Of a stretch of DNA of 64,000 nucleotides, positions 7,003 to 14,807 are shown piece by piece (within the stretch, counting starts at the first letter, position 1; each line of letters opens with the position of its first letter). Origin of the DNA: Palauibacter sp022826685 (GTDB lineage: Bacteria; Gemmatimonadota; Gemmatimonadetes; Palauibacterales; Palauibacteraceae). The translations under genes were made by a program, and so were the position numbers. The DNA is taken from assembly GCF_965221685.1 (NCBI RefSeq), contig NZ_OZ244907.1. One strand, written 5' to 3'. Below the pieces are notes generated by a model, which made no database searches, was not told the origin of the DNA, and saw nothing but the letters and a program-made list of their open reading frames with translations.

Positions 7003-7049
7003 TCTTGCGTTCCGGAAACGCTCAATTCGAACGGGAGGCGGAGGACGGG

Positions 7050-9407
7050 GTGAATTTCGAGGTTTTCGTCGTCGGGGGGATTCTCGCGGTCGCGGTCGTC
7101 CTGTTCGTCACCGAGCGGATCCGGGTGGATCTGGTCGCGTTGATGGTGATGCTGGGACTCGTGGTGACCGGCATCCTCGAGGGCGAGCAGGCGGTCATGG
7201 GCTTCGCCAACGAAGCGGTCATCACGATCGCCTCGGTCCTGGTCCTGAGCGGCGCGCTCATGCGGACCGGGGTGGCTCATTTCATCGGCCAGCGCGTGCT
7301 GGCGGCGTCGGGCGATGGCGTCGGCCGCCTCGTCGCGGTGATGATGGCCACGGTGGGCCTCCTGTCGGGAATCATGAACGACATCGGGATCACGGCCCTC
7401 ATGCTGCCGGTCGTCCTGGACATGGCCCGCCGCACGGGGACGCCGCCGTCCAAGCTGCTCATGCCCCTCGCCTTCGGATCCCTGCTCGGCGGGATGACGA
7501 CCCTGATCGGAACGGCGCCGAACATCCTCGTGAACGGGGCACTGCAGGACGCCGGGTTCGAGCCGTTCGGGATGTTCTCGTTCACGCCCGTCGGGCTGAC
7601 GGCGCTCGCGGTCGGAATCGTCTACATGACTTTCCTGGGCCGACGACTGTTTCCGGACCGGGATCCAAGGAAGGAATCGACGCCCGCGGATCTGGGGGGA
7701 CTCTACGACCTGCGTGGCCTGATCGGCATGCTGAGAGCCCCCGACGATTCGACCCTGGCAGCCAGGACGCTGCAGCAAAGCCGGTTGGGCCAGGCTCTGG
7801 GCCTCAACGTCGTCGCCGTGCAGCGAAGCGGGGAGATGATCCTCGCTCCCGGGACGGATTTCGTTCTGAACGGGGGAGATGAGCTGGTTGTCGAAGGCAC
7901 CCTCGAGCGGTTCGAAGCCCTGCGCGCGTGGAAGCACCTGGAGATCGAGTCGAGAGACCGCACGCTGGAGCGGATCGCCGATGCCTCCATCGAGGTCGCG
8001 GAACTGGAGTTGGCGGAAGATTCCCCGCTGATCGGGCAGACCGTTCGAGAGGCGAATCTGCGCCGGACCCGTGGCCTGCACGTCCTCGCGATTCTGCGGG
8101 GCGATCGGGCTCACCGCACGGGATTGCGGCTGATGACTCTCGCTACGGGGGACCGTCTGCTGGTTGCGACGAAGAGCGGGCGCCTCGCCGCGCTGGGGGA
8201 GGACGAGACCTTTGGAGCCGTCCATTCCGTGCCGGCGGGAGAACTGCTTCCCCGCTACCGGCTGGAGCGCAGGATTCAGAGCGTCAGAATCTCGGCAGAA
8301 TCGCTGCTCGCCGGCCAGCTGCTCGCGGAAACCCGGTTGGCCGACGCATTCGGCTTGACGGTGGTGGGGATCCTGCGGGCCCATGAAGAGCTTCTCATGC
8401 CGGATCCGGACACGAAACTCGAGGGAGGGGACGTCCTCCTGCTCCGGGGACGGTTCGAGGATCTCGAGATCCTGGGGGGGCTTCAGGAATTGACGGTGGG
8501 CGATAACCGTCCCCTGGACTTCAGCCGGCTGGAGTCCGACGCCGTCGGCCTGGCGGAGGCCTCGCTTTCTCCGCGCACGACGTTCGCGGGAAAGACGATC
8601 GAGGAACTCAAGTTCCGCAAGAACTACGGGGTTTCCATCCTCGCGATCTGGCGGAATGGAGAGATCTACCGGAGCGGGCTCCGGCGAATGGAACTGCTCC
8701 CGGGCGATGCGTTCCTGCTCTACGGCGACAGGAACAAGCTCGCGCTCCTCGTGGAACACCCGGACTTCCTCGTCATGACCGAAGGGGCGGCGGAGGTGGT
8801 GCGAAGCCGGAAGGCTCCGGTCAGCGCCGTCATCATGGCGGGCGTCCTGGCCTCGGTGGTCTCGGGCCTTCTGCCGATCTTCATCGCGGCGCCGATCGGA
8901 GCGGTCGCGATGGTGCTGACGGGTTGCCTCAACATCGAAGAGGCCTATCGGTGCATCGAGTTGAAGGCGGTGGTCCTGATCGCGGGGATGCTGAGCCTGG
9001 GACTGGCGATGCAGGAATCCGGAACGGCCGCGCTGGTGGCCGAGGCGGTGTTGGGATCTCTCGCGGACTTCGGTCCCCTGGCGGTGGTGGCGGGACTTTT
9101 CCTGATCACCGCGCTCTCAGCTCAAATGATGCCGACGGCGGCGGTGGCGGTCCTCATGTCGCCCATCGCGCTCAGCACGGCCACGAGTGAAGGACTCTCG
9201 CCCCAGGCGCTGATGATGACGGTGGCGGTGGCGAGTTCCTGCGCCTTCATGAGTCCGGTGGGACACCCGGTCAATCTGTTGGTGATGGGTTTCGGAGGAT
9301 ACCGATTCGTCGATTTCATCAAGGCGGGATTCCCGCTGCTGGTCCTGGTCATGGCCGTGGTCATGACCGTCCTCCCCCTCGTATGGCCGCTCGTGCCCGC
9401 AGGCTGA
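7050..9407 (+). CDS. SLC13/DASS family permease with four TrkA-C domains
   Basis: 785 residues. Two hydrophobic blocks (about residues 1-205 and 590-785) carry the transporter fold, with conserved NDIG and IGTAPNILVNGAL in the first and TPTAAVAVL-like (MPTAAVAVLMSPIAL) and SPVGHPVNLLVMG in the second. Between them lie four TrkA-C/RCK_C-like repeats, each with a GxxLxExxLxxxxGLxVxAIxR pattern and a GDxLLxxG end. Relatives are sodium-coupled anion (sulfate, dicarboxylate) transporters; the substrate here is open. GTG 7050 is preferred because GGAGGCGGAGGA lies just upstream; a TTG at 6990 falls inside the leader hairpin. It stands alone on the plus strand. Confidence 0.8.
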   Translation: MNFEVFVVGGILAVAVVLFVTERIRVDLVALMVMLGLVVTGILEGEQAVMGFANEAVITIASVLVLSGALMRTGVAHFIGQRVLAASGDGVGRLVAVMMATVGLLSGIMNDIGITALMLPVVLDMARRTGTPPSKLLMPLAFGSLLGGMTTLIGTAPNILVNGALQDAGFEPFGMFSFTPVGLTALAVGIVYMTFLGRRLFPDRDPRKESTPADLGGLYDLRGLIGMLRAPDDSTLAARTLQQSRLGQALGLNVVAVQRSGEMILAPGTDFVLNGGDELVVEGTLERFEALRAWKHLEIESRDRTLERIADASIEVAELELAEDSPLIGQTVREANLRRTRGLHVLAILRGDRAHRTGLRLMTLATGDRLLVATKSGRLAALGEDETFGAVHSVPAGELLPRYRLERRIQSVRISAESLLAGQLLAETRLADAFGLTVVGILRAHEELLMPDPDTKLEGGDVLLLRGRFEDLEILGGLQELTVGDNRPLDFSRLESDAVGLAEASLSPRTTFAGKTIEELKFRKNYGVSILAIWRNGEIYRSGLRRMELLPGDAFLLYGDRNKLALLVEHPDFLVMTEGAAEVVRSRKAPVSAVIMAGVLASVVSGLLPIFIAAPIGAVAMVLTGCLNIEEAYRCIELKAVVLIAGMLSLGLAMQESGTAALVAEAVLGSLADFGPLAVVAGLFLITALSAQMMPTAAVAVLMSPIALSTATSEGLSPQALMMTVAVASSCAFMSPVGHPVNLLVMGFGGYRFVDFIKAGFPLLVLVMAVVMTVLPLVWPLVPAG

Positions 9408-9529
9408 AGCCGCGCGTCGTGCCCTGACCTTGTAGAATCGTCCCCCTCGCCGCACACCGCCCGTCGATTCCCGTGCTTGGGAGCACCCGGTGGGTGACCC
9501 TGAGCTTGATTCATGAGGAGAGTGCATAC

Positions 9530-10183
9530 ATGAGAGTCCGTCTTGCCCTGCTGGGCCTTTTGGCGTCGGTCCTGGCGGGGTGCGCGAGCATTCCGAGCGA
9601 GGCGCCGCAGTTGTCGCAGGCCCTCGGTCAGCGCCTCAGGGCTCTGGAGAACGCCAACATCACGCTCTTGCAGCGGTACTTCGACCTCAAGCGCCGTGAG
9701 GTCGACGGCTTCATCGACGAGACGTTCGTGCCGGAGTTCGCCCGGACGATCTTCAGCAGGCGGGATGTCGCCGCGGAGTGGCGCCGCATCGTCGAGAGCG
9801 ACAGCGAAGCCGAGCGCCTCCGGTTTCTGGTCGACGCCGGCCCGGCGCTGCAGCAGGAGATTAACCGGATGCGTGTCGAGCTCGTGGTGCCGCTCGATGA
9901 GCTGGAGCGTCTCATCCGCCGGAGCATCGAACGGGAGTATGACGAGGCGGCGGCGATCAACAACACCCTCACCAGCTTTCTCTGGTCGGCGGCCGAGGTC
10001 GCCGAGAACCGTGATCGCTTTCTCGAGGCCGCGGGTGTGACGGAAGACCGGGTCTACGGGGTGATCGACGGGGTCGACAGCGCGGTGTCGAGCCTCCGCG
10101 CGGGTGTCGACGACGCCGCCGAGTATCTGCGCAGGATCGAAGCGGCCAAGGCGATCATCATGGGCACGACACCGAATGAATAG
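9530..10183 (+). CDS. Lipoprotein, coiled-coil, unknown function
   Basis: 217 residues starting MRVRLALLGLLASVLAGCAS, a clear lipoprotein signal with lipobox LAGC. The mature part is almost all helix and strongly charged, with heptad-like stretches (QLSQALGQRLRALENANITL, EWRRIVESDSEAERLRFL) and a glycine-bounded C-terminal helix. No family recognised. ATG 9530 has GAGGAG about 9 nt upstream; an earlier ATG at 9473 would bury the signal peptide. The next gene starts 10 nt after the stop, so it likely heads a three-gene operon with a small acidic protein and a ureohydrolase lipoprotein. Confidence 0.75.
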   Translation: MRVRLALLGLLASVLAGCASIPSEAPQLSQALGQRLRALENANITLLQRYFDLKRREVDGFIDETFVPEFARTIFSRRDVAAEWRRIVESDSEAERLRFLVDAGPALQQEINRMRVELVVPLDELERLIRRSIEREYDEAAAINNTLTSFLWSAAEVAENRDRFLEAAGVTEDRVYGVIDGVDSAVSSLRAGVDDAAEYLRRIEAAKAIIMGTTPNE

Positions 10184-10193
10184 GAGAACGAGC

Positions 10194-10454
10194 ATGGGCC
10201 TGAATTGGAGCGAGATCGCCGCGGAGGCTGCGGAGGAGACCGCGCGTGACCTGGCCGGCGACATCTCGTCGCTGACCACGATGACGGATCGCGAGATCAA
10301 CGAACTCTTCCCGAAACCCAGCGACAAACAGCGGCTGGCCGAGCTGATGGAGATCGTGAACGGCGCCGGCTCGCGTAACGACAAGATCAACGGAATCGTC
10401 GACAACATCGAGGACCTGGCTGGCGTGATCCTGAAGGTCGTCGCAAAAATATAG
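10194..10454 (+). CDS. Small acidic conserved-looking protein
   Basis: 86 residues, MGLNWSEIAAEAAEETARDL at the start and ending VAKI. No signal peptide or membrane segment. Helical, with DREINELFPKPSDKQRLAEL in the middle. ATG 10194 follows AGGAG by 7 nt. It lies between the coiled-coil lipoprotein (10 nt upstream) and the ureohydrolase gene (2 nt downstream), so it is almost certainly cotranscribed with both. I do not recognise it. Confidence 0.7.
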   Translation: MGLNWSEIAAEAAEETARDLAGDISSLTTMTDREINELFPKPSDKQRLAELMEIVNGAGSRNDKINGIVDNIEDLAGVILKVVAKI

Positions 10455-10456
10455 CC

Positions 10457-11710
10457 ATGAAATTCGACCCATCTGCCACCGCCCTCGTCCTCTGCGGCCT
10501 GCTGCTGGCCGCCTGCGAGGTTCCACCGCCGGAAGAGCCGGAGGTCGCGCCCTCGGAGACGCCGGCCGACACCGTGGCGGAGGCCGCCGCCGACACCGGC
10601 GAAGCCGCCGAGGAACGGGAGCCTCTCCCGGCCGACTCCGCCATCATCCGGCTCGACGCGAGCGACCCCAACCTCGCGGTGTGGCGCGACCGAGACATCT
10701 CCGGGGATCCTCCGCGAGAACCCGGACCCATCGAGGTCGGATCCGTCCTCACCTTCTTCGGGCTGCCGATCGCGCGCACGACCGAGGACCTCGTCGCGGG
10801 CGAGGTCGAAATCGCCTTCCTGGGGGCCCCGGTCGACATGGGCGTGGGGTTCCGCGGGGCGGGCGAGGGACCGACGGCGCTCCGCGCCATGCGGCGCAGC
10901 GTGGGCAGCATGGAGACGATGATCTCGTGGCGGAGCGAACTCACGGCGGTCGATTACGGCAACGCGCCCATCGACAACCTGAGCGTGGAGCGCAGCATGC
11001 CGCCGATCCGCCGGATGGTGCGCGAGATCGCGGAGACCGGCGCCATCCCCGTGATCATCGGGGGAGACCACTCGATCGAGTTCGCCAACGTGGCGGGACT
11101 CGCGGACGTGTACGGCAAGGAGAACGTCGGCGTCATCCACTTCGACGCGCACTACGATGCGGGGGACGCCCGGCACGGCCACCTGATCTCGCACGCCCAG
11201 CCCGTGCGCCGCCTCATCGATGAAGGTCACATTCTCGGCCGGAACTTCATCCAGGTGGGGTTGCGGGGCAGCTGGCCGGGGCCGGAGGGCTTCGAGTGGA
11301 TGCGGGAGAACGGCCTCCGGTACCACACGATGGCCGAGATCGACCGGGACGGCTGGACGAACGTCATGCAGGAGGTGCTCGACCAGGCGAACGAGGGTCC
11401 CGAATACCTGCACATCTCCTTCGACGTCGACGTCATGGACCCGGCCTACACCTCGGGAACGGGGACGCCGGTGCCGGGAGGACTGACGCCCCGGGAAGTG
11501 TTCTACATGGTCCGCGGGCTCTGCTCGGAGAACAACGTGGTGGGCTTCGACCTCGTCGAACTCAACCCGCTCGTCGACCCGGGCTACACGACCGTGCTGA
11601 ACGCCAAGCAGATCGTCGACGAGTGCATGACGGGCATCGCCCTCCGAAAGCTCGGCCTCGGCAACCGCGACTACCTGAGCCCCCTGACGCGCAGCGACGG
11701 CCGCCGGTAG
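10457..11710 (+). CDS. Agmatinase/arginase family ureohydrolase, lipoprotein
   Basis: 417 residues. The first 20 residues form a lipoprotein signal (lipobox LLAAC), followed by an acidic Pro/Glu-rich linker to about residue 60, then a full ureohydrolase domain. The manganese ligands are visible: GGDHS, DAHYD within VGVIHFDAHYDAGD, and SFDVDVMDP. GTPVPGGLTPRE and the final FDLVELNP are also family features. Ureohydrolases cleave a guanidino or amidino compound to urea and an amine. An exported, membrane-anchored form is unusual. A repeat whose partner lies at 14383-14422 begins in its last codons. Start at ATG 10457 is 2 nt after the previous stop. Confidence 0.85.
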   Translation: MKFDPSATALVLCGLLLAACEVPPPEEPEVAPSETPADTVAEAAADTGEAAEEREPLPADSAIIRLDASDPNLAVWRDRDISGDPPREPGPIEVGSVLTFFGLPIARTTEDLVAGEVEIAFLGAPVDMGVGFRGAGEGPTALRAMRRSVGSMETMISWRSELTAVDYGNAPIDNLSVERSMPPIRRMVREIAETGAIPVIIGGDHSIEFANVAGLADVYGKENVGVIHFDAHYDAGDARHGHLISHAQPVRRLIDEGHILGRNFIQVGLRGSWPGPEGFEWMRENGLRYHTMAEIDRDGWTNVMQEVLDQANEGPEYLHISFDVDVMDPAYTSGTGTPVPGGLTPREVFYMVRGLCSENNVVGFDLVELNPLVDPGYTTVLNAKQIVDECMTGIALRKLGLGNRDYLSPLTRSDGRR

Positions 11711-11736
11711 CCACTCGCCGCCGCGCCAGCCTCGGG
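11696..11736 (+). repeat. Imperfect 40-bp direct repeat, left copy (partner 14383-14422)
   Basis: The first 17 bp and the last 14 bp are identical to 14383-14399 and 14409-14422; the 10-bp middle differs. It covers the last codons and stop of the ureohydrolase gene. The pair encloses the AbiE-like and MNT genes. Confidence 0.7.
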
Positions 11737-11744
11737 AGCGTGTC

Positions 11745-11840
11745 GATTTTCACTCATATGAGTATTTCACCGTTTCGCTGAAAACGCAATTTAGGTGAAA
11801 TTTGCTTGACGATTTTCACCGCATGTGCTATTTTCAGCGT
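11745..11840 (+). promoter_or_regulatory. Promoter with multiple operator-like repeats, AbiE-like operon
   Basis: TTGACG (11806-11811), a 17-nt spacer and TATTTT (11829-11834) preceded by TG give a good extended -10 promoter. The expected start point is at about 11841, the ATG itself, so the transcript is probably leaderless. The region repeats an ATTTTCAC-like motif: at 11745, 11764, 11811 and 11829 in one direction, and as TGAAAA (11779) and GGTGAAA (11794-11800) in the other. GGTGAAA and TTTCACC (11814-11820) flank the -35. ACTCATATGAGT (11752-11763) is a perfect palindrome. This looks like a negative-autoregulation array. Confidence 0.65.
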
Positions 11841-12944
11841 ATGATGAAAACCCATGATTCAGTAAAAGACCTGGGAATTGCCGCTTTGGACGCGGCCCGC
11901 GACCTGCTCGGGAACGTGCCGCACCTGGAAGCCGGTGCGGTCCGCCGAGAACACCCGCTCGGCTCCGCTCGCATCGACGGATGCATCGAGTTCGAGCACG
12001 GCGATGAGGCCTATGCCCTCCTCATCGAGGTCAAGCGGAGCGGTGCTCCTCGTTTCGTCCGTTCCGCGGTCTATCAGCTCAAGGGATACCTGGAGCATGC
12101 TCGCGAGTCCGCTCCCGGGGACTCCGGCCAACAATGGATCCCAATGCTCGTGAGTCCATACCTGTCGCCTGAATCCCGGTCGATCTGCATGGATCATGGC
12201 GTCGCTTACATGGACCTGGTCGGGAACGCTCATCTCGCCTTCGACAACGTCTATATCGATCGGACCGTCGCTGGCAGACCCAAGCCAGCAACCCGCGCTC
12301 TAAGGTCGATGTTCACCCCGAAGGCGGGCGCAATTCTCCGGGTGCTCCTTCGCGATCCTGCCCGGGCATGGCGCGTGACGGAACTGGCGGAAGCGGCCGA
12401 TTCGAGCCTCGGGCACGTGAGCAACGTTCGCAAAGCCCTGCTGGACCGGGAATGGATCGAGAAGCAGAAGGACGGCGTCATCCTCGTCCAGCCCGACGCG
12501 CTACTGAAGGCGTGGCGCGAGGAATACCGCAGGCCGGTTGCCCGCCGCATCAGCGGATACACGCTCTTCCAGGGCAAGCAACTCCACGAGCGGCTGTCGG
12601 GAACGCTCAATCCGGAACCACAGCGGCCGCGCGCCATCTACTCGTCGAATTCAGCCGCCCAATGGCTGGCGCCCTTCACCCGTGGTGGCATGCACAGCCT
12701 CTACGCCGACGAACCCGGCGCTCGCGCGTTGAAGGAGGTGTTGAAGCTGACCCGTGCCGAGAAAGGAGCGAATGTGACCGTGTCCGTCGTGAAGGATGAG
12801 AGCCTGCTCAAGGACGCCGTTCAGCCGGCGCCGGGCACCTTCTGCACCTGTCCGATCATCACCTATCTCGATCTCTGGAACGGCAACGACCGGGATCGCG
12901 AGGCGGCCGACCACCTAGCTTCGAAGTGCTTTCCGTGGCTGTGA
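11841..12944 (+). CDS. AbiEi family antitoxin of a type IV TA system
   Basis: 367 residues. The N-terminal half resembles a restriction-endonuclease-like fold (IEVKRSG and QLKGYLEHA, then MDLVGNAHLAFDNVYIDR). A winged helix follows at about 155-210 (AGAILRVLLRDP, ELAEAADSSLGHVSNVRKAL), then the AbiEi C-terminal domain. AbiEi proteins bind their own promoter and block the AbiEii nucleotidyltransferase. The next gene is AbiEii-like and overlaps it, which supports the pairing. The chosen ATG (first of MMKTHDS) coincides with the predicted transcription start; an upstream ATG at 11802 would place the promoter inside the gene. Confidence 0.75.
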   Translation: MMKTHDSVKDLGIAALDAARDLLGNVPHLEAGAVRREHPLGSARIDGCIEFEHGDEAYALLIEVKRSGAPRFVRSAVYQLKGYLEHARESAPGDSGQQWIPMLVSPYLSPESRSICMDHGVAYMDLVGNAHLAFDNVYIDRTVAGRPKPATRALRSMFTPKAGAILRVLLRDPARAWRVTELAEAADSSLGHVSNVRKALLDREWIEKQKDGVILVQPDALLKAWREEYRRPVARRISGYTLFQGKQLHERLSGTLNPEPQRPRAIYSSNSAAQWLAPFTRGGMHSLYADEPGARALKEVLKLTRAEKGANVTVSVVKDESLLKDAVQPAPGTFCTCPIITYLDLWNGNDRDREAADHLASKCFPWL

Positions 12945-13798
12945 CAGAGCCGCAATCCGCCGGCGACTACGACGACCGGACGACGGCGGCGGTAAAGTCG
13001 GTGTTGGTCGAGATCGGCCAGATCCTCGGCAGCTTCAAGGGCAAGTTCTCGGTTATCGGCGGCGCTGTGCCTTGGCTGTTGCTGAGCGAAGCCGACATGC
13101 CCCATATCGGGACCGTCGACGTGGATCTCAGTCTCGACGCCTCCGCCCTGGGTGACGGCGAGTACGTCCGACTTGTCGAAGCCCTGCGGACGCATGGTTA
13201 CCAGCAACGGGAAAATCTGAGGCGCTTCCAACTCGTCCGCACCGTACCCACCAAGGATGGCGGACCCGACATCGACGTGGTCGTCGACTTCCTGATGCCG
13301 CGCGACGCCGAGATTGTCAGGAACAGGCCGCCGCTCATCAACCAGTTTGCCGTCCAGCGTGCCGACGGGGCCGACCTGGCGATCCGATTCCCTGAGATTG
13401 TCGCCATCGACGGAGACATGCCCGATGGGGGCAGGAATCTCGTTCGTATCGCCGTTGCGTCGATTCCAGCCCTGCTGGCCATGAAAGGCCACGCCATCGC
13501 CAATCGGCTCAAGCGCAAGGACGCCTACGACATCTACTATTCGATCCGGAATTTTCCGGATGGGATGGACGCCCTTGTCGAAGCAACCAGACGTCTTCTC
13601 GAAGTACCATCGGCACGGCGAGGCTACTGCTTGATCGCCGACAAGTTCCGTGACGTCGAGGACTTCGGACCGACGAACGTCAGGCGGTTCGTGGAGGACT
13701 CCGACCTGCTTGGCGGCCGCACCGCGGATCAATGGCAGCAGGACGCCTTCGGACAGGTTGACGCATGGCTCAGAGAACTTGGTCTGAGGCCTACATGA
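12941..13798 (+). CDS. AbiEii-like nucleotidyltransferase toxin
   Basis: 285 residues with a nucleotidyltransferase fold: VIGGAVPWLLL followed by TVDVDLSLDASAL supplies the GG and DxD metal-binding features, and KGHAIANRLKRKDAYDIYYS matches the helical K...KDxYDIY element of AbiEii. Type IV toxins of this group transfer nucleotides, for AbiEii-like proteins onto tRNA. GTG 12941 overlaps the antitoxin stop by GTGA, a common coupling; a GTG at 12926 is also possible. The neighbouring autoregulated AbiEi-like gene supports the assignment. Confidence 0.7.
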   Translation: MTEPQSAGDYDDRTTAAVKSVLVEIGQILGSFKGKFSVIGGAVPWLLLSEADMPHIGTVDVDLSLDASALGDGEYVRLVEALRTHGYQQRENLRRFQLVRTVPTKDGGPDIDVVVDFLMPRDAEIVRNRPPLINQFAVQRADGADLAIRFPEIVAIDGDMPDGGRNLVRIAVASIPALLAMKGHAIANRLKRKDAYDIYYSIRNFPDGMDALVEATRRLLEVPSARRGYCLIADKFRDVEDFGPTNVRRFVEDSDLLGGRTADQWQQDAFGQVDAWLRELGLRPT

Positions 13799-13841
13799 AC
13801 GCGGCGGTCAGGATCGTGGATTCGGCATAGCGGAGGCTTCA

Positions 13842-14378
13842 GTGCAACCTGGGATGGAAACCGTTGAAGACCGGGAACAGCTGGCGGCGCGGATAGGCGT
13901 CGCCATGGACGCCCTTGACGCGTTCTGCGAACGGTGGCGAGTGGAGGAGTTGGCACTGTTCGGCTCCGTCCTGCGCGACGACTTCGGGCCGGACAGCGAC
14001 GTCGACGTACTGGTCCGCTTCAGAAGGGAGCGGACGGCGGGTCTGTTCGGGATCGCCGGGATGGAGCGGGAACTGGCTCAACTGTTCGCGCGCAGGGTCG
14101 ATCTGGTGACCCGCACCGCGATCGAGGAAAGCCGAAATTACATTCGCCGGAAGGCCATCCTCGAGTCTGCGCGGGTCGTTTATGCCCGTGAAGCCTTTGG
14201 TCGAGGGCGCACTCGCCACGTCCCGCCGCTGACACCGCTCAGTGAAGCGGCCCGGACGGCGCGCAAGCCCCTACCGCCCGACGAGCTGTGCGACGCAAGA
14301 GGCGACCGTGCACATCAGGAACCGGGGCGTGCACGCGCCGCTCGAACCGCAAGGGGCCAGCGTCGCGGGCGCGACTGA
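13842..14378 (+). CDS. MNT-type minimal nucleotidyltransferase, with odd C-terminal extension
   Basis: 178 residues. Residues 1-115 are a minimal nucleotidyltransferase with ELALFGSVLRDDF and PDSDVDVLVRF, the G-S and D-x-D signature. Such proteins are usually antitoxins of HEPN/MNT pairs, where MntA adds AMP to the HEPN toxin. No HEPN gene is present here. The typical family end (about ILESARVVYARE) is followed by about 60 Arg/Pro-rich residues up to the right-hand 40-bp repeat, which look like read-through into foreign sequence. GTG 13842 has GGAGG 5 nt upstream. Confidence 0.65.
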   Translation: MQPGMETVEDREQLAARIGVAMDALDAFCERWRVEELALFGSVLRDDFGPDSDVDVLVRFRRERTAGLFGIAGMERELAQLFARRVDLVTRTAIEESRNYIRRKAILESARVVYAREAFGRGRTRHVPPLTPLSEAARTARKPLPPDELCDARGDRAHQEPGRARAARTARGQRRGRD

Positions 14379-14382
14379 CGGG

Positions 14383-14422
14383 GACGGCCGCCGGTAGCCG
14401 CCCGTCCCGCGCCAGCCTCGGG
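14383..14422 (+). repeat. Imperfect 40-bp direct repeat, right copy (partner 11696-11736)
   Basis: Right copy of the repeat that begins in the end of the ureohydrolase gene. It ends about 5 bp from the point where the DUF5615 coding sequence breaks down, so the junction of the TA islet and the disrupted gene coincide. Confidence 0.7.
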
Positions 14423-14427
14423 CGCCC

Positions 14428-14524
14428 GCCCGGTCTTCTCGCGAACGTGGACGGATTCCGGAAACACGTCCGATAGGGCAGCGACAAGACGAGGCGAGAC
14501 GTTCTCGTCGAAGAGGACCTTCAC
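14428..14524 (-). pseudogene. DUF5615 PIN-like toxin, truncated after about 32 residues
   Basis: From GTG 14524 the protein starts MKVLFDENVSPRLVAALSDV, the standard DUF5615 (VapC45-like) opening with the FDEN acidic site, and goes on to FPESVHVREKTG. The family would continue with the D-x-AIW and D-x-DF segments. Instead the frame runs into low-complexity Arg/Pro sequence and stops at 14315, where the 40-bp repeat lies. The gene is therefore broken. Its start overlaps the stop of the DUF433 antitoxin gene by GTGA, the normal arrangement for this pair. Confidence 0.65.
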
Positions 14525-14748
14525 CCGGACGGGATCGAAACGAGCCTGCGCTCACGCGCCGCCGCGAACGCCAGCGCAGCCCGGATGTCCTCGGGCTCCA
14601 AGTCTGGAAAATCCGCGAGGACCTCGGCTTCTGTCATTCCGGAGGCGAGGTACTCGAGGATATCGTACACGGTGATCCGGAGTCCCCGAATGCACGGCTT
14701 CCCGCCTCTCTTGTCGGGCTCCAACGTGATGCGATCCAAGTGGTCCAT
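14521..14748 (-). CDS. DUF433 family antitoxin (VapB45-like)
   Basis: 75 residues: MDHLDRITLEPDKRGGKPCI, then RGLRITVYDILEYLASGMTE and a C-terminal ADFPDLEPEDIRAALAFAA. This is the DUF433 fold, a winged-helix antitoxin, normally followed by a DUF5615 PIN-like nuclease. Here the partner starts inside its stop codon but is truncated, so the antitoxin is an orphan. ATG 14748 has GGAG 3 nt upstream. Confidence 0.85.
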   Translation of the reverse strand: MDHLDRITLEPDKRGGKPCIRGLRITVYDILEYLASGMTEAEVLADFPDLEPEDIRAALAFAAARERRLVSIPSG

Positions 14749-14807
14749 GCTCCAAGCTACCCGGAGGCCGGATGAGAGGTCAAAGCCGCTGTCGGTTGCC
14801 GGCGCCG

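Larger units (their letters stand above)
6362..7049. other. Long gene-free stretch with gene fragments, an orphan terminator and a structured leader
   Basis: No convincing intact gene in about 690 bp. From left to right: about 75 bp matching the upstream flank of the first DUF6526 gene (859-931); an amidohydrolase-like fragment (6464-6560); a 21-bp exact match (6721-6741) to an internal part of the ureohydrolase gene (10734-10754); a terminator almost identical to the one after the TonB receptor gene (6752-6794); about 45 bp loosely resembling the sequence beside that terminator; and two hairpins ahead of the permease gene. It reads as a junk-yard of past rearrangements. Confidence 0.6.

Noticed and set aside
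6930..8759. A 609-codon minus-strand open frame over the permease gene
   Set aside because: Low-complexity Gln/Asp/Arg product; the plus strand encodes a clear transporter.
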